Program-made: the position numbers and the translations under genes
The notes under the pieces: generated by a model
Databases searched by the model: none
The model's input: only the letters and a program-made list of their open reading frames with translations
Told to the model about the DNA's origin: nothing
In this document: positions 55,241 to 63,937 of the stretch, in pieces
Numbering within the stretch: the stretch's first letter is position 1
How the letters are laid out: each line of letters starts with the position of its first letter
Assembly (NCBI GenBank): GCA_038025085.1
Contig: CM076142.1
Coordinates: 13,311,501 to 13,375,500 of the forward strand
Source of the DNA: Tetragonia tetragonoides
Taxonomy: Eukaryota > Streptophyta > Magnoliopsida > Caryophyllales > Aizoaceae
Direction of reading: 5' to 3'
DNA: 64,000 nt

Positions 55241-56868
55241 TATTATTAGTATTATTATTATTGTCATAATAATTAAACACTCAAAAATATAAAATTTCCA
55301 GTTTGTCCCAATTTTTCCCAGTTTCCCCCAGTTTTGCCCAGTCTTCACCAGTTTCTCCCAGTTACCAGTTACACTTACCAGTTTTCACCAGTTTTGCCCA
55401 GTTTCTCCCAGTTACCAGTCACCAGTTCCCAGTCGAAAAGAACGAGCCCTAAATTGGGGAGCCTTGCCTGGAGTATCATGTCTTAATAAGATAGATTGTG
55501 TTCCCATAATCTACCAATTTAGTGATTTACCATAGAGAACTAGGTCGTTATAAATAGTAAATCAAATGAACAAATGGGATGCACGATCCCAAAACTCCAC
55601 AAAACATATCTACACTCACGTGTCATACTTCTATCATAAGGCATCAACATTCCCATGAAATCATTACCTTATAAGTTAAGCCACAAAAACCTAGTATTAA
55701 CAATTATCAAAATGAATGAAGATATGGATATATGGTCTTGCACAAGGAAGCACGGACATGCACTCATCCTGCGTTTCCCATGTCCACGTTTCCCGTGTCT
55801 GCCTTTCCGTTTTTGTGCTTCCTTGCATTTAATAATTTTTGAGAATTTGCGTTTCCCGTGTCCATGTTTCCCGTTTCCCGTGTCCCGTGTCCATGTTTCC
55901 TGTTTCCGTGCTACCTTGGTGTTGCATGATCCTAAACTCGACAAAATATACCTACACTTCATGTGCCGAAATTCTATAAGAGAATACATACTTCATCCTC
56001 ATTCCCATGAATTCACTACCTTATAAGTTACGCAACAAAACCTAGAACTAGGTCGGTATAAACAGTTATCAAAAATGAGTGAAATTACGGTGTTGCTGAT
56101 GCATGATCCTAAAACTCCACAAAAAAATATCTCCACTTACATTGGTGAGATTCTATCATACCATCCCTGTAATTTCATTACCTTATAAGTTATAATCCAA
56201 TCAATCCATTCGTCTTTTAAAAATCAACCGCCAGGCCAATTGTACTTTCCATCATTACCATTCAACACGGCATAACTCGTAAAGACACTTGGCATTCAAT
56301 TAACCAAATCCTCCACATTTAGGCAACATATCAGCAATAAATATAACACATACAAATGATATAAAACATGTATAGAAATAAAACTCACACATTTGTGCCA
56401 CGGATTAATTCTCCTATGATTACAAAGCGAACATGACGAACTCTGAGCAGTACTTGCAAGAGAACCAGTAAGAGCCCTAGGAGCTTTCCAAGCGCAAGAA
56501 AGTGATGTACAATCGTATCTCCATAACTTTAGCTTACATATGCTCACACATTCGACTGAAACTGCAAATATACAAAAAAATTCCGAATTTCATTTCATAG
56601 CACCGAATTTCAATTTCGCAAAATAACATCTCCAAACAATCACCTATCGAAACTCCATATTCTTACCAAAACTACAATTATTTAATTCCGAAATTCATTT
56701 CATAATTCATAACACCGCATTTCAATTCCGCAAAACTAATCAAATTATCAAAATTAACAGCATCTCAAACAATCAAAATTCTCAAAATTCAAGCAACATA
56801 GCAGATAAGCGACAAGGAGGAGAGAGAAAGAGAGAGGAAGTACCAGACATGGATGGAGCAGACGCCAT
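40242..56868 (-). CDS. RSH1: RelA/SpoT homologue, RSH1 type (plastid ppGpp metabolism)
   Basis: Twenty-four exons join in frame to 853 aa: 56868-56844, 56561-56389, 51401-51249, 49313-49248, 49162-49070, 48988-48857, 48766-48665, 48585-48508, 48362-48291, 46559-46452, 46054-45957, 45328-45268, 45139-45077, 44955-44899, 44808-44707, 43895-43743, 43626-43495, 43391-43305, 43232-43161, 42217-42131, 42013-41584, 40635-40574, 40477-40409, 40328-40242. The N-terminus is transit-peptide-like and includes the RSH1-type LSCAWKAPRALTG. The HD hydrolase domain has LLHDTVEDT (about 181-189). A RelA/SpoT synthetase-like region follows (DYIATSKPNGYQSLHTT, EVQIRTEEM), then a TGS domain (about 557-609) and a C-terminal ACT domain (GIMGEVVTVLSSLGISVC). 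In the synthetase region the segment that normally carries the catalytic aspartate reads NQIAQLRIIIKPK. This agrees with reports that plant RSH1 has hydrolase activity only. Intron 2 is 4987 bp and full of repeats. Confidence 0.95.
40937..41098 (+). mobile_element. Au-like SINE with (TTAATG)n tail
   Basis: A perfect 16-bp target duplication ACTTTGTCAACCCCAT (40921-40936 and 41099-41114) flanks 162 bp. The interior has ACAACCTCTCTGTGAGGCTC and GGGGTAAGGTTGCGTACAAC followed by GACCCC, which matches the body of the plant Au SINE family. The tail is TAATGT repeats. The tRNA-like 5' part looks truncated. Located in RSH1 intron 21. Confidence 0.8.
41230..41561 (+). mobile_element. Possible 5'-truncated retroposon in RSH1 intron 21
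   Basis: An open plus-strand stretch (41261-41476, including FAMLWNRLAYIAAVWARAAL) is followed by an A-rich tail near 41552. AGTAGGAAAAAGGCAA (left) and AGTAGAAAAAAGAAAG (right) could be a diverged target duplication. It may be a LINE 3' fragment. Weak. Confidence 0.3.
47282..47828 (+). mobile_element. 5'-truncated LINE-like copy in RSH1 intron 9
   Basis: Flanked by a perfect 14-bp target duplication AAATTAAGCAAAAG (47268-47281 and 47829-47842). It encodes an ORF1 tail (SDTPTVDLQNVALFKETK, then LGSEEADARGNALVEALG), followed, after a frame change, by KSSINYDRRGLK. The 3' end reads AATAAAATTCTTTTTCTTATC plus A. LGSEEADARGNA matches LGSTEADDRGNA in the copy at 19916-21962, so they are one family. 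Confidence 0.88.
49999..50194. mobile_element. hAT-like MITE (196 bp) in RSH1 intron 3
   Basis: Ends TAGGGCTGTCAAACA and GTCAGACAGCCCTA are inverted. ATCATGCT (49991-49998) and CTCATGCT (50195-50202) give a 7-of-8 target duplication. The 169-codon frame spanning 49751-50260 crosses this element and is not a gene. Confidence 0.75.
51875..52455. repeat. Diverged direct repeat in RSH1 intron 2
   Basis: About 80 bp at 51875-51958 and 52378-52455 share GGCAAGAGTG, GCTGTTTCAGG, GAAAATTCTAGTA and ATACTAAGAAAACTC. Origin unknown. Confidence 0.6.
53510..53816. mobile_element. Stowaway MITE in RSH1 intron 2
   Basis: TIRs CTCCCTCCATCCCAATATTT and (inverted) CTCCCTCCGTCCGAAATTTT are flanked by TA (53508-53509 and 53817-53818). 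Length 307 bp. Confidence 0.88.
54829..55449. mobile_element. Tourist-like MITE with internal ATT microsatellite
   Basis: TIRs GGGCATGTTCTTTTCAACTG and (inverted) GGGCTCGTTCTTTTCGACTG are flanked by TAA (54826-54828 and 55450-55452). Both arms hold many copies of CCAGTTTTGACCAGTT-like units. The centre (about 55040-55265) is an (ATA/ATT)n microsatellite whose translation gives a meaningless poly-Ile frame. Located in RSH1 intron 2. Confidence 0.82.
55580..56205. repeat. Three tandem diverged copies of a ~110-155 bp unit
   Basis: Copies start near 55580, 55922 and 56098, each with GATGCATGATCC-AAAACTC-like sequence, and run to ATT-CATTACCTTATAAGTTA. A 176-bp hAT MITE (55743-55918) lies between the first two. 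Located in RSH1 intron 2. Confidence 0.7.
55743..55918. mobile_element. hAT-like MITE (GCACGG family), 176 bp
   Basis: Ends CAAGGAAGCACGG and CCGTGCTACCTTG are inverted. GTCTTGCA (55735-55742) and GTGTTGCA (55919-55926) are a 7-of-8 target duplication. The interior holds repeats of GTTTCCCGTGTCC. Confidence 0.75.
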
Positions 56869-57158
56869 TTTTTATCGCGAAGCATCGAGAATTGAGCAAA
56901 GCATGGGACAGCGAATCGGAGAGAGAGAGAGGAGAGAGAAATTGGGGGAAAAAGAGGAGCGGGAGAGTTATAGAGAGAGTGTAGAGAGGGAGAGTTATTA
57001 GGTGTGTTTGAATTGATAAGGTGAGTGGTTGGTTGACAAGAGACACAAAACAAGAACCAGAAAGGCGATAATGGAAAATAGAAAAGGCAGGGAGAAACGT
57101 GAACGGGTTCAGACCTCAAAGATGATATTATTAGATTTTAGAAAGAGAGTGGTGAGTA

Positions 57159-57496
57159 GGTCTGTTCTCCCCAACTGAAAAAAGTTTATATTTATTATTG
57201 AAAATTTATTTTTGTTGAATTTTGTTGAATTTATTTAACTTTATTTAACTTTCTTGAAGTTCGTTGAACTTTGTTTATTTTTACTGAATCTTGTTGATTC
57301 AAGTGTTTTTTATAACTAGTTTGTATATTGGTTTGTTTAACTTTTCTCAAAAAAAAAAAAAAAAACTTTGTTCAACTTTGTTCAACTTTATTTAAGTTTA
57401 TTTAACTTTGTTGAAGTTTGCTGAAGTTTGTTGAAGTTTGCTAAAATTTGTTGAAGTTTGCTGAAATAAACAGAAATAAGATGGGGAGAACAGACC
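57159..57496. mobile_element. MITE with GGTCTGTTCTCCCCA ends
   Basis: The left end GGTCTGTTCTCCCCAACTG and right end TGGGGAGAACAGACC are inverted copies. The interior holds TTTGTTGAA/TTTGCTGAA-like short repeats. The target duplication is unclear. Upstream of RSH1. Confidence 0.65.
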
Positions 57497-57510
57497 ACCA
57501 CAACGCATGT

Positions 57511-57777
57511 GGTGCCTTTGTTAAAGCTGAACTTATCAGAATTGAATTGAACTGAACTGAATTCAACATCACTAAATTGAACTCTACTTAACTGAATTTG
57601 ACACCACTGAACTAAATTGAACCGAACTTATATATGAGGCAAAAAGAATGTTTGTGAACTCAGCACCACTGAAATGAAATGAATTGAACATCATTTAATT
57701 GAATTTGAAATCACTGAAATCTGAATTGACACTTAAACTGAACTGAACTGATCGTGTAAGCTCTAACAAACGCACCC
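57511..57777. mobile_element. MITE of the GAACTGAACTGA family, copy 1
   Basis: Ends GGTGCCTTTGTTAAAGCT and AGCTCTAACAAACGCACCC are inverted, with TGT on both outer sides. The body is rich in TGAACTGAA/TTCAGTTCA repeats. No coding sequence. Confidence 0.6.
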
Positions 57778-57855
57778 TGTGTAGACTGTAATAGTGTCAC
57801 AACTCACAAGTGTGTGATTACTAATTAAATGGTTCTTTTTGTTAGTGGTAGGCTA

Positions 57856-58125
57856 GGGGTGTGTTCTTTAGACCTTAGTTGATCAGTTCAGTTTAGTTCT
57901 GTTCAGTCCAGTTTAAAAGTGATCTCGTATCGGTTAAGTAATTTCAAGTCGGTTCAGTGATACGCAGTTCAGTTCAGTGATGTTCAGTTTAGAAACATAC
58001 ATTGTTTTCACAAAGAAAGTGGGGTTAATTCAGTGTAGTGGTATTCTGTACACTTCAGTGGTGTTCATTTCAGCTCAATGGTATTGAATTCAGTTCAATT
58101 CAGTTCAAGCCTAAAGAACCGCCCC
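57856..58125. mobile_element. MITE of the GAACTGAACTGA family, copy 2
   Basis: Ends GGGGTGTGTTCTTTAGACCT and AAGCCTAAAGAACCGCCCC are inverted. The body has TTCAGTTCAGTGATG-like repeats. The three-base flanks are CTA and TAA, so the target site is not certain. Confidence 0.6.
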
Positions 58126-58189
58126 TAAAATAGTGTGTTTATTTTCCATTTTTTCGATAATTATAAGTATATTATAAGAATCTAAAGGT

Positions 58190-58390
58190 GCGTTCTTTAG
58201 AGCTTACACGGTCAGTTCAGTTCAGTTCAGTTCGGTTTAGTTCGGTTCATGTGTCAATTATGTGTTAAGTTAAATGATGTTCTGCTCAGTTCAGTGGTGC
58301 TGAGTTATAATATATACTTTTTGTGTCACATATCAAGTTGTGTTCAATTAAGTTTAGTGGTGTGCAGTTCAGTTTAGTACCAATATTTTA
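58190..58390. mobile_element. Partial MITE of the GAACTGAACTGA family, copy 3
   Basis: It begins GGTGCGTTCTTTAGAGCTTA followed by CAGTTCAGTTCAGTTC, like the inverted end of copy 1. No right end was found, so it is truncated or decayed. Confidence 0.5.
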
Positions 58391-59304
58391 CATGAATTAA
58401 TTATTTAGTATCGAGTAGCAGCACATGTGCTTAAATTGATTAAAGGTTATGCAATGGGTATTTTGGCCTAACTACTTCTTTCTTTTTTTTTTTCTTTTTT
58501 GTTTTTTTACGATGGTAAGACCGGGCCTCCACCCAGCCCAACCCATCTTGGGCTCAAAGTCTAACCCATCTCGAGCTGGTCCAAAGCTGAGTGTACAAAT
58601 GACCCCTCCACTCCCAAACCCACCCCACCCCTACCAGCTGGGTCAAGGCCCAACTGTTGATGTCACCCCCCATATATTCATCAACCCCCCATATATTCAT
58701 CAACCACATGAATATATGGGAGCCTCAAGCCTTGAACTTGGGACCTCCAAATTAAAAGATGAGAGGATAACCATTGAGGCAAATGCCTCTTGGTTTTGGC
58801 CTAACTACTTAGGAATTAATAGATGTTTCACAGAGCAATTATGAGTATTTATAATCCATGGCTCCAGTCTCTAACTAGGAGGTTGAGTTTTGATTCTTAT
58901 CGGTCATTTGACCCATTTGTTCCTCTTGTGAAACAAAATAAATTGGTGTTTACACCGTTGGTAAATAATAAACGAATTTGTTATACCATCTCATTGCTTC
59001 GAGTACATTGGAGGGCTCTTATGAGGAAAAAAAAGGTATTATGGATGTTGTGGATCAAAGCGAATATGAGGTGGGTTCTATTAGGAGAATATATAGATAA
59101 GAAACTCATGGAAAATGTGTATAAGGGGATTATTAGTCACAATTGCACATAAGTAGGTGAGTGGAGCAATTTGAGGAAGTTGTAGACATGAAGCATATGT
59201 TATAGGGATTTTGTGTAGAATATAAAATTGGTTGTCTCGCATTGGAAAAATGAATGGTATTAATAAGTATGCATTTAAGTTAATGATGTCAATGGGTTTT
59301 TCAG
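58391..59304. other. Intergenic, no gene recognised
   Basis: Contains a poly-pyrimidine run near 58480-58507 and a GC-richer block (58520-58780) with a doubled CCCCCCATATATTCATCAAC segment. Open frames at 58449-58844 and 58823-59152 show no recognisable protein family. Confidence 0.3.
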
Positions 59305-59460
59305 TAATGGTTCTTGTCTAATCTCAAGAGTTGGAACCTTCCTACTATTTCTCTCATTCCTCTTCCTTTCTCTCTCCTTCCTCATTACTCTCTCTCCTTC
59401 TCCCTCCCCCACTTGCACACTTAATATCACCCAATAATGAGATAAGGCTCCTTTCTAATC
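59305..59460. repeat. Second copy of the interspersed repeat at 32560-32720
   Basis: Same ordered blocks as the copy at 32560. A partly inverted TCTAATCTCA/TGAGATTAG pair lies near its ends (to about 59475), which hints at a MITE. Confidence 0.6.
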
Positions 59461-59878
59461 ATGAGATTAGGTAAGAATTTGTAGTTTTTCAGTTAGAACC
59501 TCAAGGTCTTATATGCATGTGATCACTTGGATTAAGGATTAATTATTAAATTTTATTATCAAAGCAGGTTGCTCTTCGGCCTCCAACATTACTTTCATTT
59601 AGTGTGTCACATGTTGGGCTTTGGATTAGCCCACACATGAGGGGGTATGGAGAATATAAAAGTGGGTTTACATTGGAAAATGAATGACCTTGAGCATGCA
59701 TATAAAATACTCCCTCCGTTCCAGGGAAACTCTACCATTTGCTTTTGACACAAAAACCAAGGCAAACTGATTTGAGGACTTATTTTCCTATTATACCCTC
59801 AACATTACTTTTTTTTTTGAGGGACCCTCAACATTACTTTGTTAATGATAAGTGTGGATTGCTGATTAACATTATTTT

Positions 59879-60445
59879 TTTATTTTTTTTTTGAGAGGGG
59901 AATAGGAGACTTTCATTCATAGAAAAGCCATACGGCATCTACAATAAAAATAACCCTAGAACATACTAAATCAATAGAAACAACAAAAAATCCGCTAACA
60001 AGCCAATATACTAGAATACTCAGGTGCGACTCCCAACATGCATAGTAACCATGTGCTTCCTTTGATGTATCTTCATCTTTCATGGAAGTGGAGATCTTCA
60101 CCACAAGTAACGCAATCGCTTGCCCACAAACCTCTGTATGATTCCATCGATCGTGTGTATATCCGGTCCCCAGATTCATACTGCTTCTACTAAAAATCAA
60201 TCGCACAATAGGCGAAAAAAGAATCCTATAGAAAGGAAGATAAGAAGATCCCAAAAACTCCACAAAGGGAGAGAATTTATTTAACTCATAATGAAAAAAG
60301 CTAGAATTCAAGATTAAACTTGATAAAAATCATCAATCACAGGCCGGGAATGGCCTAAATCAGCCCTCCCGACCTGAAAATATGTTCTACTAAAGGTTAG
60401 GATTTTAGAGAGCAGGAGGAGAAAGAAAAGAGGGAGACTAGGGTT
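59879..60445 (-). mobile_element. Full-length ~0.57 kb poly(A) retroposon, copy 2
   Basis: Perfect 16-bp target duplication TGATTAACATTATTTT (59863-59878 and 60446-60461). On the minus strand it starts AACCCTAGTCTCCCTC and ends CCCCTCTC plus an A-rich tail, as in copy 1 at 7409-8007. It encodes a related peptide (FSPFVEFLG, SRSSMNLGTGYTHDR, KISTSMKDEDTSKEAHGYYA). It is inserted into the mariner-type element, so it is younger than that element. Confidence 0.87.
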
Positions 60446-61249
60446 TGATTAACATTATTTTGTTAATGATAACTGATTTTTGATTAACATATTTCAGTAA
60501 TTAATTTATTGTGTTAATTAATTTTTCTAGAGAGAGAAACATCCCAAAATTTTTTGGTTCTGGCGCCATTTTTTTCCAGGAGACACCCATAATTTGGTTC
60601 TGACGCCATTTTTTGACAGGAGAGAGAAAATGCTCACATTTCATTTTTTTTACTTAGCCCATATTATGGGTGTTTTATCAGGAGAGAGAAATTGACATAG
60701 AGAGAGGAGAGAGACTTTAGTGGGTGTTCAGCAAGAGCATCTCATGAAAACATTGCCTAATTTTATTGATAAATTCCATCATAAATTGGTAAGGTACATC
60801 TTACAATTGATGATAGAGAAAAACTAAAATTTCGGGGTTCTTTACATTTCCCCCCAAAAATAAGTCTAACATAGAATTGAAATACAAATAAAAGGGGGCT
60901 TTTTCATTTTCCCACCGAAATAGCTTCTCTTCATAATTTCCCTCCAAAATTTCATCCTGTCTTCAAGAATTGAACAGACTTGAAATTTTCAGAAGACTTC
61001 AAAATTTCCGAGAAGTTCAAAATTTCGTAACACTTCCAAATTTCGTAACACTTCCAAATTTCAGCAACATTTCAGATTTCACCATCTTTTCAAAAGCTCT
61101 TCAAATTTTCAACTTCTTCAAATTTTCAACTTCTTCAAATTTTCAACAAGTCTGCAATTTCCCTTTGCTTTCCCTATAAATAGCAAACACAACCATGAGC
61201 AAACAACACACTCAAAATTCAGAAACAAAGAAAACTCACAAAATACAAC

Positions 61250-61615
61250 ATGTCCAACAATGAAAATTATCAAAACATTCCCTACCATGATCCTTTCATT
61301 GAAGATCTCACAATCTCTGAGCCATTCAACCGCTACATTAAAGACCTTACTTAACATAATGAAGGTCTTCAAAATGAAGATGGTCAAAGCACAGACCCCA
61401 ATTCTGAAGAGGGTCATGAAGCTGAACATCAAAACACGTGACCCAGTTCTGAAGATGTTCATGAAGCTGAACAACAAAGCAGGGAACCCAATTCTGATGC
61501 AATACTCCCAGACACCAACACTAACACCAACACCACCAACAACAGCAACAACAACAGCAACATTAACAGCAACAGCAACATTAACAGTAACAACAACAGT
61601 TGGAGGACGATCCAC
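61250..61615 (+). pseudogene. Remnant N-terminal ORF inside the mariner-type element
   Basis: A TATA-like CCCTATAAATAGC near 61169-61181 precedes an ATG at 61250. The frame reads MSNNENYQNIPYHDPFIEDL, then, past an in-frame TAA (probably once CAA), HNEGLQNEDGQSTDPNSEEG. A TGA follows, then an Asn/Thr-rich repeat. It could be the N-terminal part of a mariner transposase, which often starts with a variable acidic segment, but no DNA-binding or catalytic part was found. Confidence 0.4.
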
Positions 61616-61930
61616 AACTTTGGGTTCGTTTTTCACACGAACTACACCACTATCATCATTTCCATCATCTTCTAAAGGTGGTGTAAAATTGAGATTGGGT
61701 GTTTTCAGTTGTAAGGGTTTCAGATCTTGGGCTTCTCTTGCGCGTTTCTCACGATTTTGAGAACGGATCAAGCGACGACTGGTAACTTCTTCTTCTTCCT
61801 CAGCCAAGGGTCCCAATCGAGACTCGTGGTACGTGTCTTCAACGACGAGGGATTCTGGAATTTCACCCTCTTCAGGGCAAGAGCTTGGCACATAAGTGTC
61901 AAGCCATGAGTCATAGTGATGGTGATTCAT
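61570..61930 (-). other. Hypothetical ORF inside the mariner-type element
   Basis: The frame starts MNHHHYDSWLDTYVPSSCPE after a CT-rich leader. It continues acidic, then basic (SRRLIRSQNREKRAREAQDL), and becomes a Val/Ala repeat that is only the antisense of the Asn/Thr codons on the other strand. The first ~120 codons look protein-like. I do not recognise a family. It may be a captured host exon. Confidence 0.3.
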
Positions 61931-62094
61931 CGAAAATCAAAGAAAGACAATGAAATCGAGTGAAAAAAAGTGAAACCCTATGAGAGAGACTCAGATCAAA
62001 AAAAAAATAAAAACCCTTTTGAGAGAGACTTAGATCGAAATAGTGAGATAGAGTGGATGAATTAAAGAGAGGGAGAAATCATAGATGATGAACT

Positions 62095-62150
<56 letters not shown>
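62095..62150. repeat. (AG)n microsatellite
   Basis: About 28 perfect AG units, in the leader region of the minus-strand ORF of the mariner-type element. Confidence 0.95.
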
Positions 62151-62155
<5 letters not shown>

Positions 62156-62719
62156 GAGACAGATGACAAGGGGAGGCTGAGATGAGATCTAAGGCAAACC
62201 CTAGGAGAGAAAAATTGGGGATCTTGATATGAACAGATGATATGCTCGAGAGATGATGAAATTGTGTGGTTATTAGATGTTGTGGGTGGGATATTTTGGT
62301 GGGAGGGTTAATTAAGTGGGTCAGTAATAAATGAGTGGTAGAGTGAATAATGAAGGTTGTTTGGGCGGGTAGTTGTAAACTTGTAAGGATTGGATGTTAA
62401 ATGGTTGAGGGTATTTATGTATTTGACTAGCTAAATTTTTACCAAATAGAGAAATGGGAGAGTTTTCCTGAAACAGCCACAAAAGAAAAATGGTAGAGTT
62501 TCCCTGGAACGGAGGGAGTACTAAGTTACAAGACTATTGCCATTAGTTAAAATTTTCTTATATATGCATATGCAGGTTGTAGGCTTGGATTATCGATGTG
62601 CATTGTGTACAAAATGGTGCGTGTGTGGCATGCCCTCATGGGTTTGATCATGTTAGTATAAAAAAGTATTTTGCGAGGTGTGTGCCCTCATGCGGTTATT
62701 CATTTTTTCTTAATTAATA

Positions 62720-62968
62720 CTCTATCTGTTTTGGAAAAATAATAACCTTTATTTTTTTAAGGTCAAACATTACAAACTTTGACTATAGATTTCGAAAAAT
62801 ATATAAGGATTTACAATGTAAAAAAACTATCGTTGGATTCGGTTTAATTAGTGAAAAATCTATTTTTTATAGTTTATGTATTCATATAAACATAAATATT
62901 TATGGTCAAAGTAGTGTATTGTAGATCGTGCAAAAGTAAATGTTACCATTTTTCAGAAACATAAAGAG
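62720..62968. mobile_element. Stowaway-like MITE, diverged
   Basis: The left end CTCTATCTGTTTTGGAAAAA and the inverted right end CTCTTTATGTTTCTGAAAAA are related, with TA flanks (62718-62719 and 62969-62970). Length 249 bp. Confidence 0.6.
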
Positions 62969-62970
62969 TA

Positions 62971-63443
62971 ATGAATCGCATGAGCAGTAACCTAGTAAAA
63001 TAGTTGTATTAAGTAACGTGATACTCTCCTATCCGAAGTTGGAATAACATCAACCGGAAAAAGAAAAAAAAAGTTAGAATAACATAAAAGAACGAATCAA
63101 AAATCTCAATAATTGAAGGCAAGAATTTAAACCATTGAAATCTCAATTGATTCATGAGACGGATTTTGCATTAAACTCTAAATCTCAACTCCGATAATTC
63201 AAATAGTAATACTTTATAAAGGTTCACATACACCCCTAGCTAATATAAATCATAGAAACATTTACAAGATCCAACCTGAATTCTACAACATTCCCTAATA
63301 CCGTCATAGTAAAAATCCCTTAGCAAGATTTTACTATTTAATTTTACTCTCCCTTAATTTTACTTTATCTAAATAATCTTCCCTTAATCTCTGGATTAAT
63401 GATGAAATCCAAACAACACCTAGAGAAGATCGAACATCACTTA
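62971..63443. other. Intergenic / 3' flank of the polygalacturonase gene
   Basis: AT-rich. Probably includes the 3' UTR of the gene ending at 63444. Nothing else was recognised. Confidence 0.35.
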
Positions 63444-63671
63444 TTAGCAACTCAACCCATCATGTTTACCAGCAAATGTTACTTTTGCGTTTGTGCAAAC
63501 AGCTGAAAGACTAGTGTCCTTTCCAGAGCCTGCAAAAGTGAGACTAACATCGGCCACTTCAATGGTCTCACAAGGAGATGCTTTGTTGCAAGAGATAGCA
63601 ACTGCTGCATTTGTGCCTGTGGTACCCCTTATATTCTTGAAGTGAACATCAACTATCTTTGCATGATTTGG
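63444..63671 (-). CDS. Polygalacturonase (GH28), last exon only, gene cut by window edge
   Basis: After a TAG acceptor the minus strand reads 75 codons and a TAA. The segment contains VDVHFKNIRGTTGTNAAVAI, SCNKASPC, IEVADVSLTFAG and a C-terminal Cys (GLSC). This is the end of the parallel beta-helix of plant GH28 pectinases, where VxFxNIxGT and the paired cysteines of SCxxxxPC are conserved. The pattern is closest to pollen-type exopolygalacturonases. The catalytic residues lie in upstream exons outside the window or were not found between 63672 and 64000, so activity cannot be judged. The intron following it holds a TA microsatellite and the start of a Stowaway element, provided that the gene continues to the right. 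Confidence 0.88.
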   Translation of the reverse strand, partial: PNHAKIVDVHFKNIRGTTGTNAAVAISCNKASPCETIEVADVSLTFAGSGKDTSLSAVCTNAKVTFAGKHDGLSC

Positions 63672-63849
63672 CTACATATGCAACATACCCAAAATTATTA
63701 AAATGTACCTAAAAACTCATATGAGTCAGCCTCATGCATGGCGCATGATACCATCTTACATAAGAAGTGATACCTCTAAACAAAAAGATTATCGATACTT
63801 ATGGTCGACTCATGCATGAGACTGTCTCATAAGAGAATACTAGAATACG

Positions 63850-63851
<2 letters not shown>

Positions 63852-63904
<53 letters not shown>
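63852..63904. repeat. (TA)n microsatellite
   Basis: About 26 uninterrupted TA units, probably inside the polygalacturonase intron. Confidence 0.95.
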
Positions 63905-63905
<1 letters not shown>

Positions 63906-63937
63906 TAGTGGTCCTAAACAAGGGTTAGAATGAAATA

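Larger units (their letters stand above)
59710..62518. mobile_element. Mariner-type element (2.8 kb) with perfect long TIRs
   Basis: Both ends start CTCCCTCCGTTCCAGGGAAA and continue CTCTACCATTT, a perfect 31-bp inverted repeat, with TA flanks (59708-59709 and 62519-62520). This fits plant Tc1/mariner elements that mobilise Stowaway MITEs. It is much longer than a MITE, but no complete transposase with a D..D..D core was found. It contains a retroposon (59879-60445), a TATA-led remnant ORF on the plus strand (61250) and an opposing ORF (61930). Short tandem repeats occur at 61015-61065 and 61090-61145. Confidence 0.85.

Noticed and set aside
55025..55348. 107-codon open frame rich in Ile on the minus strand
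   Set aside because: It is the translation of an ATT/ATA microsatellite inside a MITE.
57511..58390. Regularly repeated TTCAGTTCAG-type units, superficially CRISPR-like
   Set aside because: Units are 5-10 bp, contiguous and variable, without spacers, in a plant nuclear sequence. They are MITE bodies.
61118..61570. Val/Ala-rich hydrophobic part of the minus-strand frame as membrane segments
   Set aside because: It is the antisense reading of Asn/Thr-rich ACA/AAC repeats and AT-rich sequence.
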